From positions 310,001 through 374,000 of the forward strand of contig NZ_SLWX01000002.1 in assembly GCF_004340525.1 (NCBI RefSeq): a DNA stretch of 64,000 nucleotides, in the 5' to 3' direction. Below are positions 9,215 to 17,206 of this stretch, piece by piece; positions within the stretch are counted from its first letter, which is position 1, and the number at the start of each line of letters is the position of its first letter. Below the pieces are notes generated by a model. That model saw only the letters and a list, made by a program, of their open reading frames with translations, did no database searches and was not told where the DNA came from. This stretch comes from Chromatocurvus halotolerans. Its GTDB lineage: Bacteria > Pseudomonadota > Gammaproteobacteria > Pseudomonadales > Halieaceae. The position numbers were made by a program, and so were the translations under genes.

Positions 9215-10362
9215 GAATTGTTGCCGATGAGAATATTCCCGGTCTCGAGGGCCTCGCCGCAAGCGTCTCTGCAGACCTGCGGCGCCTTCCAGGGCGCAGC
9301 ATCACTGCGACTGAGGTGCATAATGCCGATGCACTGCTGATTCGCTCCGTGACACGGGTTGACGCGGGCCTGATCGACAGTGCCCCCCGACTGCGCTTTG
9401 TCGGTACCGCAACCAGCGGCCATGATCACATTGATCGGCAACGGCTGATGGATCGTGGTATTGCCTTTGCCCATGCTCCCGGCTCGAACGCACGATCGGT
9501 GATCGAGTATGTGCTGGCCGCCATCGCCGAGACCGACGACTTTCTCGAACGCCTGTTTGCCGGTGGTCGGGTGGGTATTGTTGGCTACGGAAACATCGGG
9601 CAGCGCCTCGGGCGCTGCCTCGACGGCCTGGGCATTGACTGGAGCGTCAGCGATCCGTGGAAGGAGCCGGCGGGAATACCGAACGCGGCACCGCTTGCGC
9701 ACGTCCTGTCAGCCGATGTCGTTACCCTGCACACCGAGCTTACAGAGGCGATGCCCTTTCCGAGTTGTCACCTGCTGAACCGGCGCACCCTTGCGTGTCT
9801 CTCCAGCCGCACACTGCTGATCAACGCCAGCCGAGGCGCGGTCGTGGATAATATAGCGCTACGCGGGCGGCTGGATGCCGTGGATGCGCCGCTTGCCGTG
9901 CTGGATGTCTGGGAGAACGAGCCGATGCCCGATACGGATCTGCTGGCGAGGCTGCGCTTTGGCAGTGCGCACATTGCGGGCTACAGCTGGGATGGCAAGC
10001 TGCTGGCGACGCGTATGTTGCTGGCGGAAATGGCCGCTGCGCTGTCGATCACGCCGCCGGTATCTCAGTCAGAAGCGGCGCCGGCCCTGGACGTTGCTGC
10101 CGGGCACACGGATAGCGCAGGGTTTGTCCGTGCGCTGCTGTCCCAGCGCTATCGTGTTGCGGAGGATGACAGGCTTTTGCGCGAGGCAATGCATGCGGCG
10201 CAATCCGCAGAGTCGAAGGGCCGGGCGTTTGACTCGCTGCGTCGCTCTTACCGGCAGCGCAGGGAGCTCGCCGGCAGTGCGGTCGATGGGCGGCGATTCA
10301 ATAACAACCAGCGCCGACTGGTGACATCGCTTGGGGTGATCATCGAGGATGGGGCTGGATAG
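9211..10362 (+). CDS. pdxB: Erythronate-4-phosphate dehydrogenase
   Basis: This 383-residue PdxB belongs to the D-2-hydroxyacid dehydrogenase fold. Visible marks are the N-terminal MRIVADENIPG, the GTATSGHDHID segment near residue 70, the NAD-binding GIVGYGNIGQRLG near residue 125, and SAHIAGYSWDGK with the catalytic histidine near residue 255. It oxidises 4-phosphoerythronate in the DXP-dependent pyridoxal phosphate pathway. The start is a GTG four bases inside epmC, and the stop precedes a convergent tRNA cluster. Confidence 0.94.
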   Translation: MRIVADENIPGLEGLAASVSADLRRLPGRSITATEVHNADALLIRSVTRVDAGLIDSAPRLRFVGTATSGHDHIDRQRLMDRGIAFAHAPGSNARSVIEYVLAAIAETDDFLERLFAGGRVGIVGYGNIGQRLGRCLDGLGIDWSVSDPWKEPAGIPNAAPLAHVLSADVVTLHTELTEAMPFPSCHLLNRRTLACLSSRTLLINASRGAVVDNIALRGRLDAVDAPLAVLDVWENEPMPDTDLLARLRFGSAHIAGYSWDGKLLATRMLLAEMAAALSITPPVSQSEAAPALDVAAGHTDSAGFVRALLSQRYRVAEDDRLLREAMHAAQSAESKGRAFDSLRRSYRQRRELAGSAVDGRRFNNNQRRLVTSLGVIIEDGAG

Positions 10363-10394
10363 ACGTGCGGTTAGAGACGGGTGAGTGCGGATGA

Positions 10395-10470
10395 TGGAGC
10401 GGGAAACCGGGTTCGAACCGGCGACCTCAACCTTGGCAAGGTTGCGCTCTACCAACTGAGCTATTCCCGC
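10395..10470 (-). tRNA. tRNA-Gly (GCC)
   Basis: This complete 76-nt tRNA folds with acceptor GCGGGAA/TTCCCGC and has an encoded CCA end. The D-arm is AGCTCAGTTGGTAGAGC. The anticodon loop carries GCC between AACCT and AGGTT, and the T-arm has GGTTCGAACC. Confidence 0.96.
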
Positions 10471-10535
10471 TGAACTGCGTTGTTGCCTATGTCTGCGTGG
10501 TCGCCGGTACCCGGCGAGGCTGGGCGCCCCCCCCA

Positions 10536-10578
10536 CAACCTTGGCAAGGTTGCGCTCTACCAACTGAGCTATTCCCGC
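10536..10578 (-). pseudogene. Truncated second copy of tRNA-Gly (5' part only)
   Basis: These 43 bases repeat exactly the acceptor 5' strand, D-arm and anticodon arm of the neighbouring tRNA-Gly. The identity continues three bases past the tRNA 5' end, giving a 46-bp direct repeat 108 bases from the first copy. The T-arm and 3' acceptor strand are missing and replaced by a C-run. It cannot form a functional tRNA. Confidence 0.9.
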
Positions 10579-10600
10579 TGACGTGTTCCCGCGAAAAGAG

Positions 10601-10676
10601 TGGCGTCCCCTAGGGGGTTCGAACCCCTGTTACCGCCGTGAAAGGGCGGTGTCCTAGGCCACTAGACGAAGGGGAC
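10601..10676 (-). tRNA. tRNA-Glu (TTC)
   Basis: This complete 76-nt tRNA has acceptor GTCCCCT/AGGGGAC with an encoded CCA. Its D-arm begins CGTCTAG, the anticodon loop CTTTCAC gives TTC for glutamate, and the T-arm has GGGTTCGAACCCC. It is in the same orientation as tRNA-Gly and probably cotranscribed with it. Confidence 0.96.
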
Positions 10677-10727
10677 GCAAAGGTCTCTTTCAAGAGCGGC
10701 GCATTGTAGAAAAGGCGTCGGGTCTGG

Positions 10728-11045
10728 TCAAGCGTTATCGGCGAAACGTTGTTCAAATTCTGCAATTTCTTCATCCGGCATGTAATGCAGGCATTCCCCG
10801 CCGAAAAACCACAGCAGCTCTCGTGGAAAAGTGGGCGCAAAGTCCGGGTAGGTAGTGAACAGTCGCGACACCAGGGCCGGACCCTCGAGATACCTGTCGC
10901 GTTCCCCGCCGGCGATCGCGGCAAAATCCATCGCCAGCTCCCGCAGGCTGTCGTTCGCGGGTAGCTCCCGTGTCCTGGTGGTGAAATCGTCAGCAAAGCT
11001 GGACAGCAGGCCCAGGCAGTATTCTCTGTAGTCGCTATCGTTCAT
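10728..11045 (-). CDS. PA2817-family protein
   Basis: This is a 105-residue acidic protein. The start at 11045 has an AGGAG site just upstream and gives MNDSDYREYCLGLL. The C-terminal half, with PRELLWFFGGECLHYMPDEE, is the conserved core of a small family of unknown function common in pseudomonad-like gammaproteobacteria. It is divergent from the ABC transporter genes. Confidence 0.75.
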   Translation of the reverse strand: MNDSDYREYCLGLLSSFADDFTTRTRELPANDSLRELAMDFAAIAGGERDRYLEGPALVSRLFTTYPDFAPTFPRELLWFFGGECLHYMPDEEIAEFEQRFADNA

Positions 11046-11134
11046 AGGCTCCTCGTTGTCAGTGGCGGGCACTGTCGTTACCCCGTGGCTTTGCGGGTAC
11101 AATGATGCCCTTTGCAGTCTACAAAGGATTTTCC

Positions 11135-12052
11135 ATGGTCGCGGCGCTCAACATCGAAAACCTGCGCAAAGTCTACGGTGATGGTTTTGAAGCCCTGAAG
11201 GGAATCAGCATGGAAGTGAAGCAGGGCGACTTCTTCGCGCTGCTCGGCCCCAACGGTGCTGGCAAGTCCACCACCATCGGCATCATCTGCTCCCTGGTCA
11301 GCAAAAGCGCCGGTAGCGTATCGGTTTACGGCGTTGACATCGACAAGGATTTCCCCGGCGCGAAAAAGAACCTCGGCGTTGTGCCGCAGGAATTCAATTT
11401 CAACATGTTCGAGAAAGTCGGCGATATCCTGGTGAATCAGGCTGGTTATTACGGGCTGCCCCGCGCACTGGCCGCTGAGCGTGCCGAGAAATACCTGCGG
11501 GAACTCGGCCTGTGGGAAAAACGCGACTCGCCGTCCCGGATGCTCTCCGGCGGCATGAAGCGGCGCCTGATGATCGCCCGCGCCCTGGTCCATGAGCCGC
11601 GACTGCTGATCCTGGACGAGCCCACGGCGGGTGTGGATATCGAGATGCGCCGCAGCATGTGGGACTTCCTTAAGAAGATCAACGAGGCAGGAACCACCAT
11701 TATTCTCACGACGCATTACCTGGAGGAAGCCGAGGCGCTATGCCGGAATATCGCCATCATCAATAATGGGGATATAGTCGAGCATACGTCCATCAGGGAC
11801 CTGCTGCGGCGCCTGCATCGCGAGGTTTTCATTTTTGATACTGCCGAGGCCTTGCCCGAGCTTGTCGAAGTCGAGGGTTTCTATGTGCGGCGGGTGGACG
11901 ACAGCACACTTGAAATCGAAGTCGAGAAGGGACAGCACATCAACGACGTTTTTGCCGGTCTCGATCTGGCGGGTATTCGTGTAACCAGCATGCGCAATCG
12001 GGCTAACAGGTTAGAGGAGATGTTTGTCAATCTGGTGGAGGCGGCGGCATGA
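11135..12052 (+). CDS. yadG: ABC transporter ATP-binding protein (YadG-type)
   Basis: The ATG at 11135 follows an AAGGA site and gives 305 residues. All ABC motifs are present: Walker A GPNGAGKST near residue 40, signature LSGGMKRRL near 142, Walker B LLILDEPTAGVD, and the H-loop TTHYLEEAE. The sequence and the adjacent 257-residue ABC-2 permease match the YadGH exporter type. The substrate is unknown. It overlaps the permease start by four bases. Confidence 0.88.
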   Translation: MVAALNIENLRKVYGDGFEALKGISMEVKQGDFFALLGPNGAGKSTTIGIICSLVSKSAGSVSVYGVDIDKDFPGAKKNLGVVPQEFNFNMFEKVGDILVNQAGYYGLPRALAAERAEKYLRELGLWEKRDSPSRMLSGGMKRRLMIARALVHEPRLLILDEPTAGVDIEMRRSMWDFLKKINEAGTTIILTTHYLEEAEALCRNIAIINNGDIVEHTSIRDLLRRLHREVFIFDTAEALPELVEVEGFYVRRVDDSTLEIEVEKGQHINDVFAGLDLAGIRVTSMRNRANRLEEMFVNLVEAAA

Positions 12053-12822
12053 GTTACGCCGAGCAGTTTGTCGCCCTGATGACGCTTCTGCGCAAGGAAG
12101 TGCGGCGCTTCCTGCGTATCTGGCCGCAGACCCTGCTGCCATCGGCTATCACCATGTCCCTTTATTTTGTCATTTTCGGGTCACTGATCGGTGCGCGCAT
12201 CGGCGAGATGGGTGGTTTCGACTACATGGAATTTGTCGTTCCCGGCCTGATCATGATGGCGATTGTCACCAACTCCTACGCCAACGTGGTGTCTTCTTTT
12301 TTCGGGTCCAAGTTCAACCACAGCATTGAAGAACTGTTGGTGTCGCCCACTCCCAACTACATCATTTTGCTCGGCTTCATACTGGGTGGCATCACGCGGG
12401 GGCTGCTGGTGGCGTTCATCGTTACCTGCGTGTCGATGTTCTTCACGCGTTTGCCGATCTACAGTGTGGGGATTGTGATTGGCGTGGTTATCTTCACCTC
12501 CACGCTGTTCGCGCTGGCGGGTTTTATCAACGGGGTGTTTGCCAACAACTTTGACGATATCAGTATCGTGCCGACCTTCGTGCTGACGCCGCTTACCTAT
12601 CTTGGTGGCGTTTTCTATTCTCTCGATATGCTGTCCGACTTCTGGGCCGGTGTCTCCCAGCTGAATCCGCTGGTGTATGTCGTCAACGCTTTTCGTTACG
12701 GCGTGCTTGGGGTGTCCGATGTCAGCGTCGGTTTTGCGTTTCTGATGATCGGTGGCTTTACGGTAATCGCGTTCTTCTACAGCCTGCACCTGCTCAATAG
12801 CGGGAAACGGCTGAGACAGTAG
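12049..12822 (+). CDS. yadH: ABC-2 type transporter permease (YadH-type)
   Basis: This 257-residue integral membrane protein has about six transmembrane segments and the ABC-2 signature region LTPLTYLGGVFYSLDML near residue 180. It pairs with the upstream ATPase as an exporter of unknown substrate. The start overlaps the ATPase stop by ATGA. Confidence 0.88.
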   Translation: MSYAEQFVALMTLLRKEVRRFLRIWPQTLLPSAITMSLYFVIFGSLIGARIGEMGGFDYMEFVVPGLIMMAIVTNSYANVVSSFFGSKFNHSIEELLVSPTPNYIILLGFILGGITRGLLVAFIVTCVSMFFTRLPIYSVGIVIGVVIFTSTLFALAGFINGVFANNFDDISIVPTFVLTPLTYLGGVFYSLDMLSDFWAGVSQLNPLVYVVNAFRYGVLGVSDVSVGFAFLMIGGFTVIAFFYSLHLLNSGKRLRQ

Positions 12823-12823
12823 C

Positions 12824-13660
12824 GTGTCGGGCACACCGGAAGCGCGAGGGGAGCTGCTGCTCGGAAGACAGGTCGAGTACACGGATGTGTACACGCCGCA
12901 GCTGTTGCAGCCGATCCCGAGGCAGCAGGGCCGAGCGGCTCTTGGCCTGGAGAGTGGTGCCCTGAGTTTCTACGGCGAGGATGTCTGGCACGCTTACGAG
13001 CTGTCCTGGCTCGATCCCGGCGGCAGGCCCCGCGTTGCAGCGGCTCGGCTGGTCATTCCCGCGTTTTCCCCCAACCTTGTGGAGTCGAAGTCGCTCAAGC
13101 TGTATCTGAACTCGGTCAATAATACGGTGTTTCGCGATGAAACCGCTCTGCAAAGGACGCTGGCAGACGATATTTCGGCGGCAGTCGGCGCTGCTGTAGA
13201 ACTGGAGCTGCTGTCCTGCGACGATCCAAACCTTGCGGGCATCCAGGCGCCGGGGGAATGCATCGATGGTGCTGCGTTCTCAGCGCCGGAGGGTGAGCCC
13301 AGCGCGAGCCTGTTGCTGCGCTCTACCCCGGAGAGCATCGTCACGCAGGTACTGCATTCACATCTGCTGCGGTCCCTGTGCCCGGTGACGGCGCAGCCGG
13401 ACTGGGCGACATTGGTCGTCAAATACACGGGTCCTCTGCTGGACCCGGCGTCACTGCTTCAGTATGTCGTGGCGTTCAGGCGCCACCAGGAATTCCACGA
13501 GCAGTGCGTGGAGCGGATTTTCTGCGATATCCGCGCTGCACTGTCGCCGGAGGCACTTTCTGTGCACGCGCTGTATACCCGTCGCGGTGGTCTCGATATC
13601 TGCCCCTGGCGCAGCACCGAAGGCGGCGCCGCCCCACGTTTTCGGCTCAATCGGCAATAG
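12824..13660 (+). CDS. queF: NADPH-dependent 7-cyano-7-deazaguanine reductase
   Basis: This 278-residue protein has the length of the bimodular QueF type. It reduces preQ0 to preQ1 in queuosine synthesis. The N-terminal half has VESKSLKLYLNS near residue 90 for substrate binding. The C-terminal half has the catalytic cysteine in SLCPVTAQPDW near residue 185, then FRRHQEFHEQCVERIF. The start is a GTG one base after the permease stop. folE, the first pathway step, is at 4.3 kb. Confidence 0.93.
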   Translation: MSGTPEARGELLLGRQVEYTDVYTPQLLQPIPRQQGRAALGLESGALSFYGEDVWHAYELSWLDPGGRPRVAAARLVIPAFSPNLVESKSLKLYLNSVNNTVFRDETALQRTLADDISAAVGAAVELELLSCDDPNLAGIQAPGECIDGAAFSAPEGEPSASLLLRSTPESIVTQVLHSHLLRSLCPVTAQPDWATLVVKYTGPLLDPASLLQYVVAFRRHQEFHEQCVERIFCDIRAALSPEALSVHALYTRRGGLDICPWRSTEGGAAPRFRLNRQ

Positions 13661-13699
13661 ACGCGGACACCCCATGTTGTGCTATGATTCGCGCCCTAC

Positions 13700-13787
13700 G
13701 GTGAGGTGGCCGAGTGGTCGAAGGCGCACGCCTGGAAAGTGTGTAACGGGCAACCGTTCGAGAGTTCGAATCTCTCCCTCACCGCCA
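13700..13787 (+). tRNA. tRNA-Ser (GGA)
   Basis: This 88-nt class II tRNA has acceptor GGTGAGG/CCTCACC with an encoded CCA, a long variable arm (AACGGGCAACCGTT), anticodon GGA in CCTGGAAAG, and T-arm GAGTTCGAATCTC. It is the last core feature before DNA of foreign character, and a common integration target for mobile elements. Confidence 0.96.
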
Positions 13788-14071
13788 TTACTTCAATAAA
13801 ATCAATAAGTTACAATATATAAAATTTCCAGCCTACCAAACTGCCTACCAATAAATAAATAGTACTTTCGCTGATTCGCGCAAAAAAATGATCTTTGTTG
13901 GAGCCACTGGCCCACCGACAACTTTTTGAACCGGCGAAACCAGACCAGGTTACGTTAGTCCTGCAGTAATGCCCGAAACTGTGCCCGGGCTGGACTCGGT
14001 TATCACGGGTTCACTAAGGCGTCGCGAGGTTACCTTCTGCCTACGCTCATGAGAGCCAATCAGGAAAGGCC
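13788..14071. other. AT-richer gap after tRNA-Ser, no gene seen
   Basis: The 284 bases after the tRNA are clearly richer in A and T than the surroundings for the first 150 bases. I find no credible reading frame and no integrase. The position and composition suit the inner end of an element once integrated at the tRNA 3' end. Confidence 0.5.
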
Positions 14072-14323
14072 ATGGAAGGCAAACACAACTCCGCGCAGGG
14101 TGACTTCGCGGCACAACTCACGGAGCGTTTCGGCCTCCTGCTTACGCAAAAGCAGCTTGCTGAACTGCTCGGACGCAGTACCGGTGGACTGCGCTACAGC
14201 CTGTGCTCTCCAAGCGATGCCCGCACTCGGGCCCTCAAGGCCTGCGGCTGCCGGATCGGCCGGCGCGTCTACTACCCCGCGATCGAGGTCGCCCGCATCA
14301 TCAGCGTCGCGGACGACGAGTGA
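14072..14323 (+). CDS. Small DNA-binding protein (excisionase/AlpA-like helix-turn-helix)
   Basis: This 83-residue protein has a helix-turn-helix-like segment (LLTQKQLAELLGRSTGGLR) and a C-terminal region ending RVYYPAIEVARIISV. That arrangement is typical of small regulators or excisionases of integrated elements. Its stop overlaps the GTG start of the next gene. The family is inferred from motif shape only. The tRNA-Ser lies just upstream. Confidence 0.5.
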   Translation: MEGKHNSAQGDFAAQLTERFGLLLTQKQLAELLGRSTGGLRYSLCSPSDARTRALKACGCRIGRRVYYPAIEVARIISVADDE

Positions 14324-15015
14324 CGCAGACCATCCGGCGGGCTGCGCGGCGCCACCAGTACGTTATTGTCGATCCGCGCGCCGTTGAGGACGTCCGCCTG
14401 TCCTGGGCGGCGCGCGGACTGCTGGCGTACCTGCTGTCGCGACCCAATGACTGGCGCGTGCTTGTAAACGACCTGAAGAAGCGCGGCGACCTCAGACGTG
14501 ACGGCATCTATAAACTGTTGCGGGAACTGCGCACCGCCGGCTACGTGTCCTTCGAACCCACGCGGGATTGCCGCGGGCGCACGCGCGGAGGAACCTACAT
14601 TGTCTCAGAAGTACCGCATACGGCTTTGCCGGAAGCGGTCACGCCGGATACGGCATCGCCGCGTCCGGCAGATCCGGGAGCATTACCTACTACAGACTTT
14701 CACTCATTAACTACTACAATAACTACACCGACTACCACACAGCGACAGGTCAAAGAAGGCGCGATGGGCGAGTGCCTGCAATTCCCCGACTGGTTGCAGG
14801 AAGACATTAAGATCAAAGCGCTGCGTCTGCTCAGCGGTTTTGATTCGGCGGCTGCTCAGCTCGTCATCGACGAGTGGACAGGTGCCTGGGCGGCGGGTGA
14901 GATCCGGGTATCAGAACTTGGTTACCTGAACGCGCTGGTAAAGTGCTGTCGGGACGGGACCATGAGCCCGCGTCATGCAGTGCAGGGCCATTCCCTGGTT
15001 GACAATGATCGCTAG
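14320..15015 (+). CDS. Winged-helix replication-type protein of a mobile element
   Basis: The GTG start at 14320 overlaps the preceding stop and gives 231 residues. The N-terminal 100 residues form a winged-helix domain (LSWAARGLLAYLLSRP, then LKKRGDLRRDGIYKLLREL). A low-complexity threonine/proline linker follows, then a C-terminal helical domain (FPDWLQEDIKIKALRLL). Proteins with this layout occur in phages and tRNA-integrated elements and are thought to act in replication. The exact role is unknown. Confidence 0.5.
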   Translation: MTQTIRRAARRHQYVIVDPRAVEDVRLSWAARGLLAYLLSRPNDWRVLVNDLKKRGDLRRDGIYKLLRELRTAGYVSFEPTRDCRGRTRGGTYIVSEVPHTALPEAVTPDTASPRPADPGALPTTDFHSLTTTITTPTTTQRQVKEGAMGECLQFPDWLQEDIKIKALRLLSGFDSAAAQLVIDEWTGAWAAGEIRVSELGYLNALVKCCRDGTMSPRHAVQGHSLVDNDR

Positions 15016-15166
15016 TTTTCTGCACTGCCAATGAAGAGATCGTCTTCAACATAGCGGCAACGGCAGAGGGTCTGTCAGCCGACCACGCTGCGGCGACTGC
15101 GCCCTTGCCGGTCTGTTTGACCTGAATTCCTGGAAATACGGTTCGAGGAGAGCGCCTCGTTCCTGT

Positions 15167-15427
15167 CTAACCGGCTTCCTCCAGGTTGACCACTCTCAAT
15201 CGCAGCGCGTTGGCAATGACACTATCCGCCAGCGCCGCGGGAATCATGCCCGCTGGCATATACTGGCTGAATACGACCTCGGAGCCCAGCACGGCGGCAA
15301 CACGCGATGCGCCGCTCAGGAACCCGCGGCGCGACAGCGAATTACTCCGCCTGCCAAGGAGTTGCCAGTCTGCGCGCTCCGGATCGCTCGCGTACAATTC
15401 GTGCAGGCCGACGGTCTTGCGCAGCAT
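15167..15427 (-). pseudogene. Truncated N-terminus of a Tat-exported molybdopterin oxidoreductase-like gene
   Basis: The start at 15427 has a GGAGGAA site, so this was a real gene beginning. The 86 codons encode MLRKTVGLHELYASDPERAD, then a twin-arginine signal (SRRGFLSGASRVAAVLG) and a PAGMIPAAL segment. I associate that leader with sulfite-oxidase-like molybdopterin proteins. The frame ends after about 86 residues with no catalytic domain. The break coincides with the edge of the tRNA-Ser island. The family assignment is moderate. Confidence 0.5.
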
Positions 15428-16594
15428 ACGGTTCCTCCCTCCGACAACACGAGCATAGGGAAGCACATGCCGGAAGTCGACCGGGACCCGATCTTGAATC
15501 AATGGGGCGGCTCGTTAAGCCGACTAGATTCACTCCTCAGTGCAGTTGTTCAGTTGGTGGTTCTGGTTTCTCAAGGTGTAAGCACGCTCTGGTAAGTGTT
15601 TCTGACCATCCGGTGGGCCGCAGCCAACCAGATCCGAAATCCGGCCTGGGTCTCGGGACACCACTCCCGTTCAACCTGAAAGTGCCTGAACTCAGGCAAC
15701 ACCGGCTCTCCCCTGTTGGGGATGGTTCCGGCGCAAACCAACTGACCCTCTATGGGCCGCATTGACGCTGCATCACCTCCTTATGGATGTGCTGGGTTAA
15801 AGAAAGGACTTGCGGTTAGGCATTACCTCCGTTGAGTAAGACGAAAAAAGCTTCGTCGTGTTGATGGGAATCGCATCGATACCATTGCGGCCATCGGTGT
15901 GTGCTAGGTTGGAGCCATGGGCGGGTGCCCGGGTTAGAAGTCGACCTTGGGGTCGGTGCGTTGAATGTGGACCGGAATCTTTCGACCCCCGCGCTAATTC
16001 TGGTCCGAGAGCGCATGCCCGTTTCGACGTGCTGTCGAGGGTGGGCGACCCTTTGCCACTGAGCCGCAGTGGCCACGGGTTGTTCGGACGTTGTGGCAAG
16101 CAGAATAGTTGCAGATCACTCGCCCGTCACTTCGAAATTCCGCCCGCAGGCCGCGCGGTTACTGGCGTTGCCGCCCGTGTCACTACCCCGCTTCGCTCGC
16201 TAGTGACACGGGCGGCGTACCGGCGGAGCAGGACCAGCGCCAGGATGCCCTGGCACAGGCCGTGGCAAAGGCTGGTCGCGTGGTGCGCGCTACGACATTT
16301 GACAGCTGGTGGGGGACCGATCGTGACGCGTCCGGTGCTTATTACAGTGTAATCAGCACCGGGTACGCGCCGATCGGTGCCTTCTCCCCGGATGTTTGCG
16401 GTGCAGTCCTGAGCAGGCATATCAGGCTGCTCGGATTCTTGTTGATTCTCGCTCGCTCGATCGTCTCCTGGCTTCTCGACCGCCGGGAGCGGTGCAATCT
16501 AAAGTGTGTACACACCTGGTTGCTCGCATTGTGGCCCGCTGAACTCAATGGTAGCGTGACGCATCTTCTTTTTGAGCAATGAAAGGATGGTGCC
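15428..16594. other. 1.17-kb stretch without a credible gene
   Basis: Open frames exist on both strands but none has a clear family, consistent start site or codon pattern. The minus-strand 15571-15762 frame (63 residues) follows an AAGGAGG-like stretch and is the only weak candidate. A plus-strand stretch around 16220-16360 reads like a gene fragment (VVRATTFDSWWGTDRDASGA) but has no start. A 16-bp palindrome is at 16170-16216. The stretch is probably leftover mobile-element DNA. The last 100 bases should hold the promoter of the ECF operon. Confidence 0.4.
16170..16216. repeat. Perfect 16-bp inverted repeat with 15-base loop
   Basis: GCCGCCCGTGTCACTA at 16170-16185 is repeated in exact reverse complement at 16201-16216, around the loop at 16186-16200. 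No T-tract follows, and no gene end is adjacent. It could be a recombination site, a protein-binding site or a mobile-element end. Confidence 0.85.
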
Positions 16595-16606
16595 TTGCAG
16601 GACGAC

Positions 16607-17206
16607 ATGTCTCAAGCCGCGCTGGTTGACGCTATGCGCGCAGGCGACGAAGCTGCTTTTTCGCAAGCCGTTCGCTGCTATACCCCGTCCATGCTGGCGG
16701 CAGTCTGGGGGCTCTGTGATCCAGCGACCGCCGAGGACGTCGTTCAGGAGAGCTGGCTTCGGGTCATCGAAGCCATACACGGCTTTGAGGCAAGGGCGAC
16801 GCTGAAAACCTGGCTCTGCAGCATTGCCGTAAACGAGGCACGGCAGCGATTGCGGAAATCCCGGCGCGAGATTCCCATGGACCTCGATTCCGCCTCCGCA
16901 TCGCCAATGGAGGAGCGATTTACCTCCGGCGGCGCCTGGCTTGTACCACCCACAGCATGGGCAGAGCACGCTGTTGAAAGCCTGCTCGAGCGCGATAGTC
17001 TTCAGCAGTGTCTGGAGAAGCACATCGCTGCACTGAGCGAGGACCAGCGCAGTGTGCTGGCCCTGCGCGACATTCAGCAAATGCCGGTCGAGGATATCTG
17101 TAACATTCTGCAGTTGAGCCACTCTAATCTTCGTGTGTTGCTGCATCGTGCACGACACAGAATATTTGCCATGGTCGATCATTTTATGGAGACGGGAGAA
17201 TGCTGA
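16607..17206 (+). CDS. ECF RNA polymerase sigma factor (zinc anti-sigma-linked)
   Basis: This is a 199-residue sigma-70-family ECF protein. Region 2 shows AGDEAAFSQAVRCY and TAEDVVQESWLRVIE; region 4 shows ALRDIQQMPVEDICNIL followed by SNLRVLLHRARHRIF. The ATG at 16607 aligns with the related sigma factor at 56208-56840; a TTG at 16595 is an alternative. Its last codons overlap the anti-sigma/AhpD fusion start (both sigma genes end METGEC or EETGEC). It should direct transcription of a stress regulon when released by that anti-sigma factor. Confidence 0.9.
   Translation: MSQAALVDAMRAGDEAAFSQAVRCYTPSMLAAVWGLCDPATAEDVVQESWLRVIEAIHGFEARATLKTWLCSIAVNEARQRLRKSRREIPMDLDSASASPMEERFTSGGAWLVPPTAWAEHAVESLLERDSLQQCLEKHIAALSEDQRSVLALRDIQQMPVEDICNILQLSHSNLRVLLHRARHRIFAMVDHFMETGEC

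Noticed and set aside
10069-10563. 164-codon minus-strand frame across the tRNA-Gly copies
   Set aside because: It is the well-known false frame produced by tRNA genes and the antisense of pdxB.
15797-16099. 100-codon minus-strand frame in the gap before the ECF operon
   Set aside because: It has no ribosome site and no recognisable family, and competing frames on both strands are equally open.
13700-16594. Second attachment site (a copy of the tRNA-Ser 3' end) closing the island
   Set aside because: I looked for the GAGTTCGAATCTC / CCTCACCG sequence downstream and saw no convincing copy in the window.
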